From: Colwellia sp.
GTDB taxonomy: Bacteria; Pseudomonadota; Gammaproteobacteria; Enterobacterales; Alteromonadaceae
NCBI GenBank assembly: GCA_020630795.1
Contig: JAHDIK010000021.1
Span: 1-49,127, forward strand
Reading direction: 5' to 3'
Length of the DNA: 49,127 nucleotides
How positions within the stretch are numbered: the stretch's first letter is position 1; the number at the start of each line of letters is the position of its first letter. Position numbers and translations under genes: made by a program. Of the stretch, positions 10,171 through 22,480 are shown one piece after another. The notes under the pieces were generated by a model. It was not told where the DNA came from, did no database searches, and was given only the letters and a program-made list of their open reading frames with translations.

Positions 10171-10668
10171 ATGGCTATTTTAACTGTTTTACGATTTCCA
10201 GACGAAAGATTACGAACCAAAGCAACTCAAGTTGTTGAAGTTAACGACAATATTAAAGCTATTGTTAACGACATGTTTGACACAATGTACGACGAAAATG
10301 GTGTTGGACTTGCAGCAACTCAGGTGAACATTCACCAACAAATTGTTGTAATGGACGTGTCAGAAAATAGAGAAAACCCAATTGTACTCATTAACCCTGA
10401 AATTATTGCCAAAAGTGATGATACGGTAGTAAATGAAGAAGGTTGTTTGTCAGTTCCAGGTTGCTACGCAAAAGTCGATCGTCACACTAAAGTTACTGTT
10501 AAAGCACTTGATATTGACGGAAAAGAATTTACGCTCGACGGTGACGAACTATTAGGAATATGCATTCAGCATGAATTAGATCACCTAAAAGGTATTTTAT
10601 TTGTTGATTACTTATCACCACTAAAACGCCAACGCATCAAAAAGAAGCTTGAAAAGAAGCTCGTTTAG
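10171..10668 (+). CDS. def: Peptide deformylase
   Basis: Removes the formyl group from the initiator methionine of nascent proteins. All three signature motifs are present: GVGLAATQ (44-51), EGCLSVPG with metal ligand Cys92, and QHELDH with ligands His134 and His138 and catalytic Glu135. At 165 residues it is slightly shorter than E. coli Def. It opens a def-fmt-rsmB-trkA operon and diverges from the LysM gene over a 116-base AT-rich gap. Confidence 0.98.
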   Translation: MAILTVLRFPDERLRTKATQVVEVNDNIKAIVNDMFDTMYDENGVGLAATQVNIHQQIVVMDVSENRENPIVLINPEIIAKSDDTVVNEEGCLSVPGCYAKVDRHTKVTVKALDIDGKEFTLDGDELLGICIQHELDHLKGILFVDYLSPLKRQRIKKKLEKKLV

Positions 10669-10698
10669 CCAAATCTAATTAATGGTATAGGAATTAAC

Positions 10699-11676
10699 TT
10701 GTCAAACGCTCTAAATATCATTTTTGCAGGAACGCCAGATTTCGCTGCAAAACACCTCGAAGCACTTATACATTCTGAACATAATGTTATCGCAGTGTAT
10801 TGCCCTCCTGATAAACCAGCAGGACGCGGAAAAAAATTAATGGCTTGTGCTACAAAACAATTAGCACTTGAACATAATATTCCTGTAGAGCAACCTGTTA
10901 ATTTTAAAGACGAAAACGATCAGCAACATTTAGCATCGTATAATGCTGACGTTATGGTAGTTGTAGCGTACGGTTTGCTTTTACCACAAGTGATTCTAGA
11001 TACCCCTCGTTTAGGCTGTATTAACGTACATGGTTCTATACTGCCCGAATGGCGTGGTGCGGCACCAATACAGCGCTCTTTAGAAGCTGGAGATGCAGTT
11101 ACTGGCGTAACCGTTATGCAAATGGATAAAGGGCTAGACACTGGCGATATGTTACTTAAAGCAACTTGTAACATCACCGAAGATGACACCAGCGCCAGCC
11201 TATATGAAAAGTTAGCAAACATTGGACCTAAAGCATTAACAGACACTTTAGAGTTAATGAGTACTAACTCACATATAAAAACCCCTCAAGACGATAGTCT
11301 ATCTACCTATGCTGCAAAATTAGATAAAGCTGAAGCAGAATTAAACTGGAATACAAATGCAGATATATTACATCGTAAAATAAGAGCATATATTCCTTGG
11401 CCAGTTGCACAGTTTACGTATAACGAAAAAAACACAGATAAACAGCACAGAATAAGAATTTGGCAAGCAAGTGTGGTAGAAACTAAATCTGAAAGCACTG
11501 CGGGTACGATCTTATCGGTAGATAAAAGCGGCATTGTTGTTGCCACAAAGCACAATGCAATTAAACTTGAATCAATTCAAATTCCTGGCAAAAAAGTTAT
11601 GCCGGTAAGCGATGTATTAAATTCTAAGGCAGACTGGTTTAACGCAGGCGACCACATTACTGGAATAACAGAATAA
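10699..11676 (+). CDS. fmt: Methionyl-tRNA formyltransferase
   Basis: Formylates initiator Met-tRNA with 10-formyl-tetrahydrofolate. The 325 residues have an N-terminal formyltransferase fold with the FAGTPDFAA start, the folate/catalytic region [19 protein letters not shown] carrying the Asn-His-Ser set, and a C-terminal tRNA-binding domain (about 205-320). Translation begins at TTG: AGGA (10689-10692) sits 6 bases before it and the protein starts at the family-typical place. There is one base between its stop and rsmB. Confidence 0.97.
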   Translation: MSNALNIIFAGTPDFAAKHLEALIHSEHNVIAVYCPPDKPAGRGKKLMACATKQLALEHNIPVEQPVNFKDENDQQHLASYNADVMVVVAYGLLLPQVILDTPRLGCINVHGSILPEWRGAAPIQRSLEAGDAVTGVTVMQMDKGLDTGDMLLKATCNITEDDTSASLYEKLANIGPKALTDTLELMSTNSHIKTPQDDSLSTYAAKLDKAEAELNWNTNADILHRKIRAYIPWPVAQFTYNEKNTDKQHRIRIWQASVVETKSESTAGTILSVDKSGIVVATKHNAIKLESIQIPGKKVMPVSDVLNSKADWFNAGDHITGITE

Positions 11677-11677
11677 C

Positions 11678-12982
11678 ATGGCAGCTAACATAAGAGCACT
11701 TGCAGCCAAATGTACATATAGCGTTGTTGATCAAGGAAGAAGTCTCGGTGATGAGCTGCCTAAACACATAGCCAAAATTGATGTTAAAGATAAAGGCTTA
11801 CTACAGGAAATTTGCTACGGAGTTCTGCGCTATCTACCTGAATTAGAAAACGAAGTACAACAACTCATCGCCAAGCCTTTAAAAGGCAAACAACGTGTTT
11901 TTCACTTTTTAATGCTTACAGGCATTTATCAACTTAAATACATGCGCATTCCAGATCATGCCGCCGTAAGCGAAACAGTCGAGGCCGCTTCAGCCCTAAA
12001 AAATAGACATTTAGGTGGCTTAGTTAACGGAGTATTAAGAAACTACCAGCGCAAAGTCAAAAATACTGAGAGTAACGAAAGTTCTGACTTGGTTTCTGAT
12101 CCCGTTAAGTTTAATCATCCTGGTTGGTTTATAAAAAAAATCAAAGCCGCATACCCTATTCAGTGGCAACAAGTACTTGACGCAAACCAAGAAAAGCCAC
12201 CAATGTGGGTACGCGTAAACCAACAACACAATACGATTGACGGTTACTTAACATTACTCGAACAAGAATCGATTGATGTTGAATATATAGATCCCAAAAG
12301 CCAAGCAATTAAATTGGTTAAAGCTGTAGACGTAAATAAACTACCTGGGTTTGCGCAAGGTCACGTATCTGTTCAAGACGGTGCGGCACAGCAAGCAGCA
12401 ATATTGATAGACTGCAAACCGAATGACGTAGTTCTCGATTGTTGTGCAGCTCCGGGCGGTAAAACATGTCACATATTGGAACTATCACCACAAATTGAAA
12501 GCATGACGGCTATTGACGTAGATGAAAATCGTCTGGTTCGTGTAAACGAAAACCTTGAACGTTTAGGCCTTAAAGCAAACGTAATAACAGCTGACGCTGC
12601 CAGCCAAGAGTGGTGGAATGGCACACTTTTCGACAAAATATTACTTGATGCGCCATGTTCTGGAACAGGTGTTATAAGACGCCATCCTGACATCAAGTGG
12701 TTACGTAAGGCCAACGATATTGAAAAGCTTACTGAGCTACAACAACAAATACTTAAAAATATATGGTCATTGCTTAAACCGGGTGGTACTTTGCTCTATG
12801 CAACGTGTAGTATTTTACCAGAAGAAAATACAACACAAGTTCAACACTTTATTGATAATAATAATGATGTAGAACATGTAGCTATTACAAAAAATGAAGC
12901 TGAAATTGGATGGCAAATTTTACCGAATGAACATTCAATGGACGGATTTTATTACGCTAAATTAGTAAAAAAAGAATTATAA
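11678..12982 (+). CDS. rsmB: 16S rRNA (cytosine967-C5)-methyltransferase
   Basis: Methylates C967 of 16S rRNA. The 434 residues have an N-terminal NusB-like RNA-binding domain (about 1-140) followed by the SAM-dependent Nol1/Nop2/Sun catalytic domain: [15 protein letters not shown] binds [11 protein letters not shown] carries Cys327 and [10 protein letters not shown] carries the nucleophile Cys377, matching Cys325 and Cys375 of E. coli RsmB. It is one base after fmt and one base before trkA, so the three are tightly coupled. Confidence 0.97.
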   Translation: MAANIRALAAKCTYSVVDQGRSLGDELPKHIAKIDVKDKGLLQEICYGVLRYLPELENEVQQLIAKPLKGKQRVFHFLMLTGIYQLKYMRIPDHAAVSETVEAASALKNRHLGGLVNGVLRNYQRKVKNTESNESSDLVSDPVKFNHPGWFIKKIKAAYPIQWQQVLDANQEKPPMWVRVNQQHNTIDGYLTLLEQESIDVEYIDPKSQAIKLVKAVDVNKLPGFAQGHVSVQDGAAQQAAILIDCKPNDVVLDCCAAPGGKTCHILELSPQIESMTAIDVDENRLVRVNENLERLGLKANVITADAASQEWWNGTLFDKILLDAPCSGTGVIRRHPDIKWLRKANDIEKLTELQQQILKNIWSLLKPGGTLLYATCSILPEENTTQVQHFIDNNNDVEHVAITKNEAEIGWQILPNEHSMDGFYYAKLVKKEL

Positions 12983-12983
12983 A

Positions 12984-14363
12984 ATGAAAATAGTCATTAT
13001 TGGTGCTGGTCAAGTCGGTGGAACCCTCGCAGAAAACTTAGTACGCGAAGAAAACGAAATTACCCTTGTTGACACTGATAACGAAACGTTAGCCGAACTC
13101 CAAGACAAAATGGACTTACAAGTTGTTCATGGACAAGGTTCTCACCCAGACGTATTAATGCGAGCAGGCATTGAAGATGCTGACCTTGTAATAGCTGTTA
13201 CAAGTGATGACGCGACTAACATGATTGCCTGCCAAATTTGTTACTCGCTCTTTAGAACCAGTACTAAAATAGCCCGCATACGTTCTTCAAAAATTCTTAA
13301 GTATCAAGACAAACTCTTCCAAAGTGAAAACATTCCTGTTGATCACATTATCGCTCCTGAGCAACTCGTTACTCGTGATATTGCACGACTGATTGACTAC
13401 CCCGGCGCGTTACAAGTATTAGAGTTTGCAGAAGGTAAAATAAGCTTAGTTGCAATCAAAGCCTATTATGGTGGTTTACTTGTTGGGCATGCCCTTTCTA
13501 CCTTGAAAGAACATATCCCGAATGTAGACACTCGCGTAGCGGCTATTTATCGAAACGGTAAGCCTATTCGACCATTAGGCACAACCATTATCGAAGCTGA
13601 TGATGAAGTGTTTTTTATTGCAGCAAGTATACATATTCGTGCCGTAATGAACGAGCTTCAAAAACTCGAACCAGCATACAAACGTATTATGATTGCGGGT
13701 GGTGGTAATATTGGTTCAGGTTTAGCTAGAGCACTCGAAAAAAATCATCAGGTAAAATTAATTGAACGTTCGCCAGCCCGCGCTGAATATCTAGCGTCTG
13801 AACTCAACGACACATTAGTTTTTACGGGCGACTCTTCAGATCAAGAACTGCTTGTTGAAGAACATATTGATCACTTCGATGTGTTTATTGCCGTAACAAA
13901 CGATGACGAAGCCAATATTATGTCGTCGCTACTCGCCAAACGTTTAGGCGTGCGTAAAGCGATGGTATTAATACAACGTAATGCTTATATAGATTTAGTA
14001 CATGGCAGTAATATAGACATCGCCGTATCGCCACAACACGCTACAATTTCAGCCCTACTTACACATGTACGTAGAGGTAATATTTCTAACGTTTATAGTT
14101 TACGTGGTGGTTCAGCTGAAGCTATAGAGATTACCGCGCAAGGTGATGAGAAATCATCAAAAGTAGTAGGAAGAACCATTCAAGCGTTGAAGTTACCACC
14201 CGGTGTAAGTATTGGTGCTATAGCCCGTGGTAACGAAGTGATTATTGCTCATTCAAAAACTAAAATACTGTCTGGCGATCACGTTATTATTTTCTTGGTA
14301 AACAAGCGTTATATTTCGGAAGTAGAGTCGTTGTTCCAGTTAGACGCATTAAGCTTTTACTAA
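12984..14363 (+). CDS. trkA: Trk potassium uptake system NAD-binding subunit TrkA
   Basis: Peripheral cytoplasmic regulator that gates the TrkH potassium channel through nucleotide binding. The 459 residues contain two RCK units, each a Rossmann domain plus a TrkA-C domain. The first dinucleotide loop is [10 protein letters not shown] at residues 7-16; the second is [10 protein letters not shown] near residue 233. It ends the def operon and converges on trkH, encoding its membrane partner, with a 64-base gap. Confidence 0.97.
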   Translation: MKIVIIGAGQVGGTLAENLVREENEITLVDTDNETLAELQDKMDLQVVHGQGSHPDVLMRAGIEDADLVIAVTSDDATNMIACQICYSLFRTSTKIARIRSSKILKYQDKLFQSENIPVDHIIAPEQLVTRDIARLIDYPGALQVLEFAEGKISLVAIKAYYGGLLVGHALSTLKEHIPNVDTRVAAIYRNGKPIRPLGTTIIEADDEVFFIAASIHIRAVMNELQKLEPAYKRIMIAGGGNIGSGLARALEKNHQVKLIERSPARAEYLASELNDTLVFTGDSSDQELLVEEHIDHFDVFIAVTNDDEANIMSSLLAKRLGVRKAMVLIQRNAYIDLVHGSNIDIAVSPQHATISALLTHVRRGNISNVYSLRGGSAEAIEITAQGDEKSSKVVGRTIQALKLPPGVSIGAIARGNEVIIAHSKTKILSGDHVIIFLVNKRYISEVESLFQLDALSFY

Positions 14364-14409
14364 ACCTTTACAGAACTTTTACCAAACTGAATAACTAAGT
14401 ACCTATACT

Positions 14410-14450
14410 CGCCAGCTTCTGGTTATGTTATGAACGCCAGAATGCTGGCG
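14410..14450. other. Inverted repeat at the trkA/trkH convergence
   Basis: CGCCAGCTTCTGG (14410-14422) pairs with 14437-14450 to give a 13-bp stem with a single bulged base and a 14-base loop. The distal arm lies inside the last codons of trkH. No T-run follows on either strand, so it is not a standard intrinsic terminator, but it may block read-through or protect 3' ends of the two convergent messages. Confidence 0.45.
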
Positions 14451-15909
14451 TGAACAGCACCAATAAAGTAAATATTTCTAATCGCCCAAACAACATCGCA
14501 ACAATTAAAACCCACTTACTAAAGTCACTAATACTTGAAAAATTAGCCGCAACCTCGCCTAAACCGGGGCCTAAATTATTCAAACAAGCCGCTACAGCCG
14601 TAAACGCCGTTATATCATCAACACCCGATGCTAATAACAACAGCATACAAACCACAAAAACAGCAGCATAAGCAGAAAAGAATCCCCATATAGCTTCCAC
14701 CACCTTATTTGGTAGTGCCTTTTTACCGAGTTTAATAGTAAAAATAGCTTTAGGGTGAACAAGCTTATTCAATTCTCTAAAGCCTTGTAAATAAAGCAAC
14801 AGTATTCTTACTACTTTCATTCCACCGCCTGTGCTACCGGCACATCCACCGATAAAGCTCGAAAAAATAAGTAGTAAAGGCAGTAACGTAGGCCAACTTG
14901 AAAACGCGATAGGTGCAACACCGTCAGCAGAAGGAACAGAAGTAGCAAATCCAGCCGTAGTACTCATAGAAACAGCATGAAATAACGCCTGATCAAAGGC
15001 TTCAAATTCACTGTTATAAACATTAAAGGAGAGCAGAACAGCAAAACAAATACACGTTAAAACAAACTGTATGGCAATGAATACTTTAAACTCAGGGTCA
15101 TAAAAGTAATTGCGTAATGACTTGCTATGTAGCACTGCAAAATGCAACGCAAAGTTAACGCCAGCAACTAATAAGAAAAATACACAAATAAAGTTAATCA
15201 GCGGGCTAGCAAAATACCCCATACTCGCATCGTGAGTAGAGAAACCACCAATTGCAATGGTAGAAAACGCATGGCATATCGCATCAAATGTCGACATACC
15301 CGCTAACCAATATGCCACTGAACACAATACCGTTAACGACAAATAGATATACCACAAATGTTTTGCAGTATCGGCTATGCGAGGGGTCATTTTAGAATCT
15401 TTAACAGGGCCAGGCGTTTCAGCTCGATAAAGCTGCATGCCCCCTACTCCTAGCATAGGCAAAACCGCTACCGCTAATACAATAATACCCATACCACCTA
15501 GCCATTGTAGCTGCTGTCGATACCATAATACCGCATGTGGTAACCCGTCGATTTGGGTTAAAATTGTTGCACCTGTTGTAGTTAAGCCAGAAAAAGATTC
15601 AAAGAATGCATCTGCAAACGTTAAGTTGGGTTGTTCAAGCAGTAATAACGGAATAGCTGAAAAGCTGGCGAGTACAGTCCAAAAAAGTACAACAATTAAA
15701 AAACCTTCTCGAGGGCGTAAATCGTCTTTGTAGTCTCTATTGGGATACCAAAATAATACCCCCACCACTAAACAAAAAATAAAAGACATTAAGAACGATA
15801 AACCACCACCATCTCGATAAAGTAACGAAATAAATGCGGGCGGCAACATAGTTACACTCAGTATGGTAACAAGTAAGCCTAAAATTCGAATGATATTATT
15901 GTATTGCAC
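14428..15909 (-). CDS. trkH: Trk potassium uptake system membrane protein TrkH
   Basis: Potassium-translocating inner-membrane channel subunit working with TrkA. The 493 residues carry four pore-loop repeats, each with a selectivity-filter glycine: SGLTTTGAT, FSTIAIGGFST, MSTTAGFAT and NNLGPGLG, embedded in about ten membrane helices. Length fits TrkH/TrkG. It is the third gene of a pepQ-yigZ-trkH run as in E. coli, 54 bases after yigZ. Confidence 0.96.
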   Translation of the reverse strand: MQYNNIIRILGLLVTILSVTMLPPAFISLLYRDGGGLSFLMSFIFCLVVGVLFWYPNRDYKDDLRPREGFLIVVLFWTVLASFSAIPLLLLEQPNLTFADAFFESFSGLTTTGATILTQIDGLPHAVLWYRQQLQWLGGMGIIVLAVAVLPMLGVGGMQLYRAETPGPVKDSKMTPRIADTAKHLWYIYLSLTVLCSVAYWLAGMSTFDAICHAFSTIAIGGFSTHDASMGYFASPLINFICVFFLLVAGVNFALHFAVLHSKSLRNYFYDPEFKVFIAIQFVLTCICFAVLLSFNVYNSEFEAFDQALFHAVSMSTTAGFATSVPSADGVAPIAFSSWPTLLPLLLIFSSFIGGCAGSTGGGMKVVRILLLYLQGFRELNKLVHPKAIFTIKLGKKALPNKVVEAIWGFFSAYAAVFVVCMLLLLASGVDDITAFTAVAACLNNLGPGLGEVAANFSSISDFSKWVLIVAMLFGRLEIFTLLVLFTPAFWRS

Positions 15910-15963
15910 TTTATATCTTGTATTTTTATTAACGTACGGTCATGTTGCAAAAAGTTAATGTCT

Positions 15964-16581
15964 TTAAACAACGGGGTTTCTTAATTTTACACTACCAGAT
16001 GAAATTGTTTGAATTTGTTGTTGAGCCATCTCGACATTATTTTCAGGAAGCTCAATCAATAATTCTATATTGTCTGAAAAATCTTGGTTTTTAACCTTTC
16101 CTCCAGATTTTTCAATAACATGGATTATGTCGTTTATTTGAGTATATTGACACGCTAACGATTTAGACACCATAGGTATTTTCGTTTTGGTTTCAAGCAA
16201 TGTTAATGCTTGCCTTACACTTCCACCGTAGGCTCTTTGTAAACCACCTGTTCCTAACTTAGTTCCACCAAAATACCTTACAACAATAGCGCATATTTCT
16301 CCTACACCATTTCCTTGTAAGCTCGATAACATGGGTCTTCCGGCCGTACCAGACGGTTCTCCGTCATCAGAAAACCCGTAATACTGGCTACTATCGGCTC
16401 TATCGGTTAAGTATGCGTAGCAATGATGAGATGCTTGAGGGTGAAGTTGCTGAATATCTTTGAGAAAGCTTTTTACACTTTCAACTGAAGTACAGGGAAA
16501 CAAGTAGCAAATAAACCGACTTTTATTGACAATAATTTCTTCAACAACACGATTATTTGCTACAAGGTAAGAAGATGACAC
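15964..16581 (-). CDS. yigZ: IMPACT family protein YigZ
   Basis: A 205-residue protein with the IMPACT N-terminal domain (about 1-125; motifs SDDGEPSGTAGRPML and VVRYFGGTKLGTGGL) and a C-terminal DUF1949 ferredoxin-like domain. Eukaryotic IMPACT modulates GCN2; the bacterial role is unknown. The start is a GTG, with the preceding pepQ stop only 4 bases upstream; no strong separate ribosome binding site is visible, so translational coupling to pepQ is likely. Confidence 0.93.
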   Translation of the reverse strand: MSSSYLVANNRVVEEIIVNKSRFICYLFPCTSVESVKSFLKDIQQLHPQASHHCYAYLTDRADSSQYYGFSDDGEPSGTAGRPMLSSLQGNGVGEICAIVVRYFGGTKLGTGGLQRAYGGSVRQALTLLETKTKIPMVSKSLACQYTQINDIIHVIEKSGGKVKNQDFSDNIELLIELPENNVEMAQQQIQTISSGSVKLRNPVV

Positions 16582-16585
16582 AATA

Positions 16586-17953
<1,368 letters not shown>

Positions 17954-17990
17954 CTACATACTAAATAGGCTAATTAACCACGAATACACT

Positions 17991-19886
17991 TTAAAGCTTT
18001 GTATTAATCAAATCAGAGAAAATCTCGCCAACATTACCTATTTTATGCTGATAAATTTGTTGGTATGCCATCACACTTTTTACATATTCACGTGTTTCTT
18101 TAAACGGTATTGTTTCAATCCACATATCGGTAGGCATACCTCGTGCAGCTTTAGCCCATTTTTTTACGCGGTGTGGGCCAGCGTTATATGACGCCGTAGC
18201 TAGTACGTGGTTTCCTTTGTAGCTATCAGAAAGCATTTTTAAATACTTAGTGCCGAGCGTAACGTTGTTTTTTGCATTTAATAAGTATTTCACTGAAACA
18301 GAACGACGCTTAAGCTGTTTTGCGGTGGCGGGCATTATTTGCATTAAACCTTTAGCACCTACTCCAGAGTTTGCGTCAGACATAAATGAACTTTCTCTAC
18401 GTGCAATTGCAAATGACCATGCGGGATCAATTTTATGCTTTTTAGAATAGCGCTTAATGTCTGACTCAAACGCTAAAGGAAACCGTAAATCAACGTCGTT
18501 TAAGTACTTAACTCGCGCAAGCGTAAATATTGCCCTGTCGAACCATTTCTTTTCTGTAGAAAGCACAGAAGCCGCAAGCTTTTCGTCGTCTGTTAGTTGA
18601 GACATCCAATAATTCCACTCTTTACGAGCAGCACTAAACTTTCCAATATGAAAGAGCTCGAACGCTCGTTTAGCGGCTGGATTTTTCAATAAACTATTAC
18701 GCTGTTCTTGCGTTATAGATAATGGTTTATTTTGCAGGTTAAATGGCACATCTAAATAACTTGCCGCTAAAAATCCGTAGTAATGACGATTTTCAGCTAG
18801 GTCTTTTAATATTTCCAACCCTTTAGCTTTTTGATTAGTTTCGATTAAACTGCGGCTGTACCAATACTTCCATTGATTACTATGTTGTTTGTCTGCTGGA
18901 AAAGCTTTTAAATCACGTAAAATTAAGTTCCAATCTTGTTTTCTTAACACATCAGCGACTCGCCACTGAACAACGTCATTGTTCATGTATTTACTTTGAA
19001 CTTTATGTAACCACTTTTGTGCTTTAGGGTGACTTTTATTGGCTAACGATAACGCGAAAGTTCGCGTAATATCTTGCTCTTGATTAGCAGTAAATGTAAA
19101 TTTTTTCTTAAGCTTAGTGAATGTTTCAATCGATTTATCTGGTTGACGCCAGATCAAGCGCTTTATTCCATAGGTAAATATTTCAGCTTCACGTGCACCA
19201 TAATCTTTAAATGCGTTGCGTCTTAGTACATATGCAGGGTTTCTTCTAACTTTGTGCCATAAACTCGCTAAATACTGTTTAGACTTAGGTAAAAACTTGG
19301 TTAAGTATGGAATAAGTGAATGCTTACCACCGTTGGCGGCTAAACTAATTCTTTTCCATACAACGTCTTCAGTTCTATACCCTGCATCAGCCCACTTTTT
19401 AAAAACTGGATCGCAAATATCAGGTTGAGATTTACCCACGGTCCATAACTTAGTCACTTTTGGTAATATTATTTTTTCAGATACGCCTTTGTTTAAGCTG
19501 TACTGGAAATACGCGCAACTCAACGTAGCACTACTCGACGGTTTATAGTTATATAGAAATAAGCTCTGATGATTATTTTTAACCAAATAATTCAACCATT
19601 TTTTACGTAATGGCCAATCAAGTGGGGTGCTCCTGTATTTATTTAGAAACGTGTCTATATCTTTAGCTAACGACAAGTCCATATTATGCATTAGGTTTTG
19701 CTGATCTAAATAAGGCTGCAAAGGATAATAGTGAAGCTGTTGATATAATTGTTGGAAACCTGCTTTATCTGATTTCCATATTTTTTTTTCTGCTTCAAGA
19801 AATGTTTTTCTAAAAGAAGTGTTTTCGGCAGCAGTAACAACAAGAGGAAGAAAGAAAAAAGCTGCTAACAAATTTTTTAAACGCAA
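17991..19886 (-). CDS. slt: Soluble lytic murein transglycosylase
   Basis: Periplasmic enzyme that cleaves peptidoglycan glycan strands with 1,6-anhydro product formation. The roughly 631-residue protein has a signal peptide (MRLKNLLAAFF...VTAA), a long alpha-helical superhelix (about 25-470) and a C-terminal lysozyme-like domain with catalytic Glu498 in ARRESSF, then GAKGLMQIMPAT and ASYNAGPHRV. Start chosen: the TTG at 19886, preceded by GGAG at 5-base spacing; a TTG five codons earlier has no ribosome binding site. Divergent from tusA. Confidence 0.93.
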   Translation of the reverse strand: MRLKNLLAAFFFLPLVVTAAENTSFRKTFLEAEKKIWKSDKAGFQQLYQQLHYYPLQPYLDQQNLMHNMDLSLAKDIDTFLNKYRSTPLDWPLRKKWLNYLVKNNHQSLFLYNYKPSSSATLSCAYFQYSLNKGVSEKIILPKVTKLWTVGKSQPDICDPVFKKWADAGYRTEDVVWKRISLAANGGKHSLIPYLTKFLPKSKQYLASLWHKVRRNPAYVLRRNAFKDYGAREAEIFTYGIKRLIWRQPDKSIETFTKLKKKFTFTANQEQDITRTFALSLANKSHPKAQKWLHKVQSKYMNNDVVQWRVADVLRKQDWNLILRDLKAFPADKQHSNQWKYWYSRSLIETNQKAKGLEILKDLAENRHYYGFLAASYLDVPFNLQNKPLSITQEQRNSLLKNPAAKRAFELFHIGKFSAARKEWNYWMSQLTDDEKLAASVLSTEKKWFDRAIFTLARVKYLNDVDLRFPLAFESDIKRYSKKHKIDPAWSFAIARRESSFMSDANSGVGAKGLMQIMPATAKQLKRRSVSVKYLLNAKNNVTLGTKYLKMLSDSYKGNHVLATASYNAGPHRVKKWAKAARGMPTDMWIETIPFKETREYVKSVMAYQQIYQHKIGNVGEIFSDLINTKL

Positions 19887-19931
19887 GGTCGCTCCACACA
19901 AGGAAAAATTACCATTTAATAATAGCTTAGT

Positions 19932-19947
19932 TTATTCACGTGAAACG
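19932..19947. other. Degenerate parS-like palindrome between slt and tusA
   Basis: This 16-mer around CACGTG matches the ParB site TGTTTCACGTGAAACA at 13 of 16 positions, with the left arm degenerate. It is intergenic, unlike the two better matches in recF. It could be a weak ParB site or chance. Confidence 0.3.
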
Positions 19948-20104
19948 AAACAAATCAAGGATAAACGACCTTATTTATCAGTTTATTTGTATTTGATTAA
20001 AATTCATTCTAAATATTCGCAGATTTCGTATTAATGGTTGAATAAATCTCATCTCAAACTAGAATTGTCAGCCTGTTAACGATTCATCATTGAGCCAATT
20101 TATA

Positions 20105-20350
20105 ATGTCTGATGACCAATTCAAAAATGCTGACCATCAATTAGATACCATAGGGTTACGCTGTCCTGAACCGGTAATGATGATCAGAAAGAAAATACGA
20201 GAATTAAACTCTGGTGAACTATTACACATTACCGCCGATGATCCATCAACAACGCGCGATATTCCTAGTTTTTGCCGCTTTATGGACCATGAACTCGTTG
20301 AAGTTCAAACAGCTCAAAAGCCCTACTCTTATTTGATAAAGAAACAATAA
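20105..20350 (+). CDS. tusA: Sulfur carrier protein TusA
   Basis: Carries persulfide sulfur from IscS to the TusBCD relay for 2-thiolation of tRNA wobble uridine. The 81-residue protein holds the signature [12 protein letters not shown] with active Cys20 and the conserved [11 protein letters not shown] block. The ATG at 20105 gives the same length as E. coli TusA; a TTG five codons earlier is possible but unneeded. Convergent with glyS across a shared terminator. Confidence 0.96.
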   Translation: MSDDQFKNADHQLDTIGLRCPEPVMMIRKKIRELNSGELLHITADDPSTTRDIPSFCRFMDHELVEVQTAQKPYSYLIKKQ

Positions 20351-20363
20351 ATTTAACGCACAA

Positions 20364-20390
20364 AAAAAGGAAGCAAACTGCTTCCTTTTT
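20364..20390. terminator. Bidirectional terminator between tusA and glyS
   Basis: A 12-bp perfect stem (20364-20375 with 20379-20390) with a 3-base loop and a GGAAGC core, with A-run and T-run at its ends. It follows the tusA stop by 13 bases and the convergent glyS stop by 18 bases, so it serves both strands. Confidence 0.92.
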
Positions 20391-20408
20391 CTCATTACAA
20401 ACTGAGCT

Positions 20409-22475
20409 TTACTGCAACACTGATATATCGGCAATCGCGAAAAAGCTGTTTCTAATTTTGTTAAGTAAGGTTAAACGATTCACTTTAACATTTTCATCGT
20501 CTGCCATTACCATTACATTATCAAAAAATGTATCAATTGGATCTCTCAACAATGCTAGCTCTGTTAGCGCTTCTTGATAGTTTTTACTATCAGTTAACGG
20601 TTTAACTTTAGCATTAACTTTTTCAAACACTGCAACTAACTCTTTTTCTGCTGCTTCGGTAGTATATTCGGCGTTTACAACATCAAACAATGTACCGTCA
20701 AATTTAGCTAATATATTACCTACACGTTTATTAGCTGCAGCAAGGTTCTCAGCTTCTGCTAACTTTTTAAAGTGGCTAACAGCATTAATACGTTTATCAA
20801 AATCTAAAGGCTCTGTTGGTGAGTTATTTAACACCGCTTGAATAACATCGCCAGAAATACTCTTCTCTTGATAATAAGCTTTGTAACGGCCAGAGATAAA
20901 TTCAAGCACTTGTGCTAACGCGTCAGCATTCGTTAACTTGTCACCATAAAGCTCAATACTCTTTGTTAATAGATCTTGAATATCTAGGGATAATTGCTTT
21001 TCGATAATAATTCGAATTAAACCAATTGCTGCTCGTCGAAGGGCAAATGGGTCTTTGTCGCCTTTTGGTTGCTGATTAATACCAAAAATACCAACTAACG
21101 TATCAACTTTATCAGCAATAGCAACGGTACAACCAATGTTACCTTCTGGTAATGTATCACCTGAATAACGCGGCTTGTATTGATCTTCTAATGCTTGTGA
21201 AACAGCTTCATTTTCACCGTCATGAATAGCATAGTATTTACCCATAGTTCCTTGAACCTGCGGAAATTCTAAAACCATTTCAGTCATTAAATCGGTTTTA
21301 CTCAATAAGCCTGCTCGATTTGCATCAGTAGTGTTTTCATTAATCTTAGATGCTACAAATTCACTTAACGACGCTATTCTTTCTGACTTATCTTTCAATG
21401 TACCTAACTGTTTTTGGAACAACACTGACTCTAAGCTTTTCAATCTACTTTCAAGCGTTTGTTTTTTATCTGTTTTAAAGAAAAACTCTGCATCAGCTAG
21501 TCTAGGTCTAATGACCTTTTCATTACCGAATATCACTTGTTTAGGATCTTTACTTTCTATGTTAGTAATAAAGATAAACTGATTAAGTAGTTTTCCGTCT
21601 TTTCCGTTAACCGGGAAATACTTTTGGTGATCTTTCATTGAATAGATTAATGGCTCTGGTGGCACATTTAAAAAGTCTTCGTCAAAACTACCGACTAACG
21701 CTATTGGCCATTCTACCAATGCTGTAACTTCGTTAACTAAATCGTCGTCTAATAGCGCTTCACCATTTAGGCTTTCTGAAGCCGTTTGAATCTGCTCAAG
21801 TATTAGTTTTTGACGTGCTTCAAAATCAACCATTACATGAGCTTCATGCATGATAGATTCATATTGGTCAGCATGATTAATTGTAACTAAACCGTGATGA
21901 TGAAAACGATGACCGTTTGCAACATTGCTTGATACTACACCTAATGTTTCACCGTTAATTATCGTATCACCAAATAGAAGCACTAATGTATGTACAGGTC
22001 TAATAAACTGAGTACGCTCACTACCCCAACGCATTGGCTTTGGAATAGGAAGTTTAGATACTGCTTGGTTTACAAAAACTGGAATAAGTTCGTGTACAGA
22101 TTTTCCTGCTTGTGTAGCTTTATGTAATAACCACTCACCTTTATCTGTTTTTAAACGCTCAGCTTGATCTACAGTAATACCGTTTGATCTCGCCCAACCT
22201 TCTGCTGCTTTACTTGCATTGCCTTCATCATCAAAAGCAACACTTACCGCTGGTCCACGTTTTTCAATTTCTTTATCTTGCTGTTTTTCTTCTAAATCAA
22301 TTACTTGAACAGCTAACCTACGAGGCGTTGCAAACCATTTAATTTCTGAATAACTTAACTCAGCATTATCAATTTGCGCTTTAACTTGGTCAAAGAACGT
22401 AGTTGCTAATGTTTTTAAACTTTTCGGTGGTAATTCTTCAGTACCTAATTCAATTAATAATGTTTCTTTAGACAT
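20409..22475 (-). CDS. glyS: Glycyl-tRNA synthetase beta subunit
   Basis: Beta chain of the alpha2beta2 glycyl-tRNA synthetase, needed for tRNA binding. At 688 residues it has the usual bacterial GlyS length. It starts MSKETLLIELGTEELPPKSL, the family-typical N-terminus, and ends in an anticodon-binding-type helical domain with LLRDPIDTFFDNVMVMADD. It begins 5 bases after glyQ. Confidence 0.98.
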   Translation of the reverse strand: MSKETLLIELGTEELPPKSLKTLATTFFDQVKAQIDNAELSYSEIKWFATPRRLAVQVIDLEEKQQDKEIEKRGPAVSVAFDDEGNASKAAEGWARSNGITVDQAERLKTDKGEWLLHKATQAGKSVHELIPVFVNQAVSKLPIPKPMRWGSERTQFIRPVHTLVLLFGDTIINGETLGVVSSNVANGHRFHHHGLVTINHADQYESIMHEAHVMVDFEARQKLILEQIQTASESLNGEALLDDDLVNEVTALVEWPIALVGSFDEDFLNVPPEPLIYSMKDHQKYFPVNGKDGKLLNQFIFITNIESKDPKQVIFGNEKVIRPRLADAEFFFKTDKKQTLESRLKSLESVLFQKQLGTLKDKSERIASLSEFVASKINENTTDANRAGLLSKTDLMTEMVLEFPQVQGTMGKYYAIHDGENEAVSQALEDQYKPRYSGDTLPEGNIGCTVAIADKVDTLVGIFGINQQPKGDKDPFALRRAAIGLIRIIIEKQLSLDIQDLLTKSIELYGDKLTNADALAQVLEFISGRYKAYYQEKSISGDVIQAVLNNSPTEPLDFDKRINAVSHFKKLAEAENLAAANKRVGNILAKFDGTLFDVVNAEYTTEAAEKELVAVFEKVNAKVKPLTDSKNYQEALTELALLRDPIDTFFDNVMVMADDENVKVNRLTLLNKIRNSFFAIADISVLQ

Positions 22476-22480
22476 GTCGA

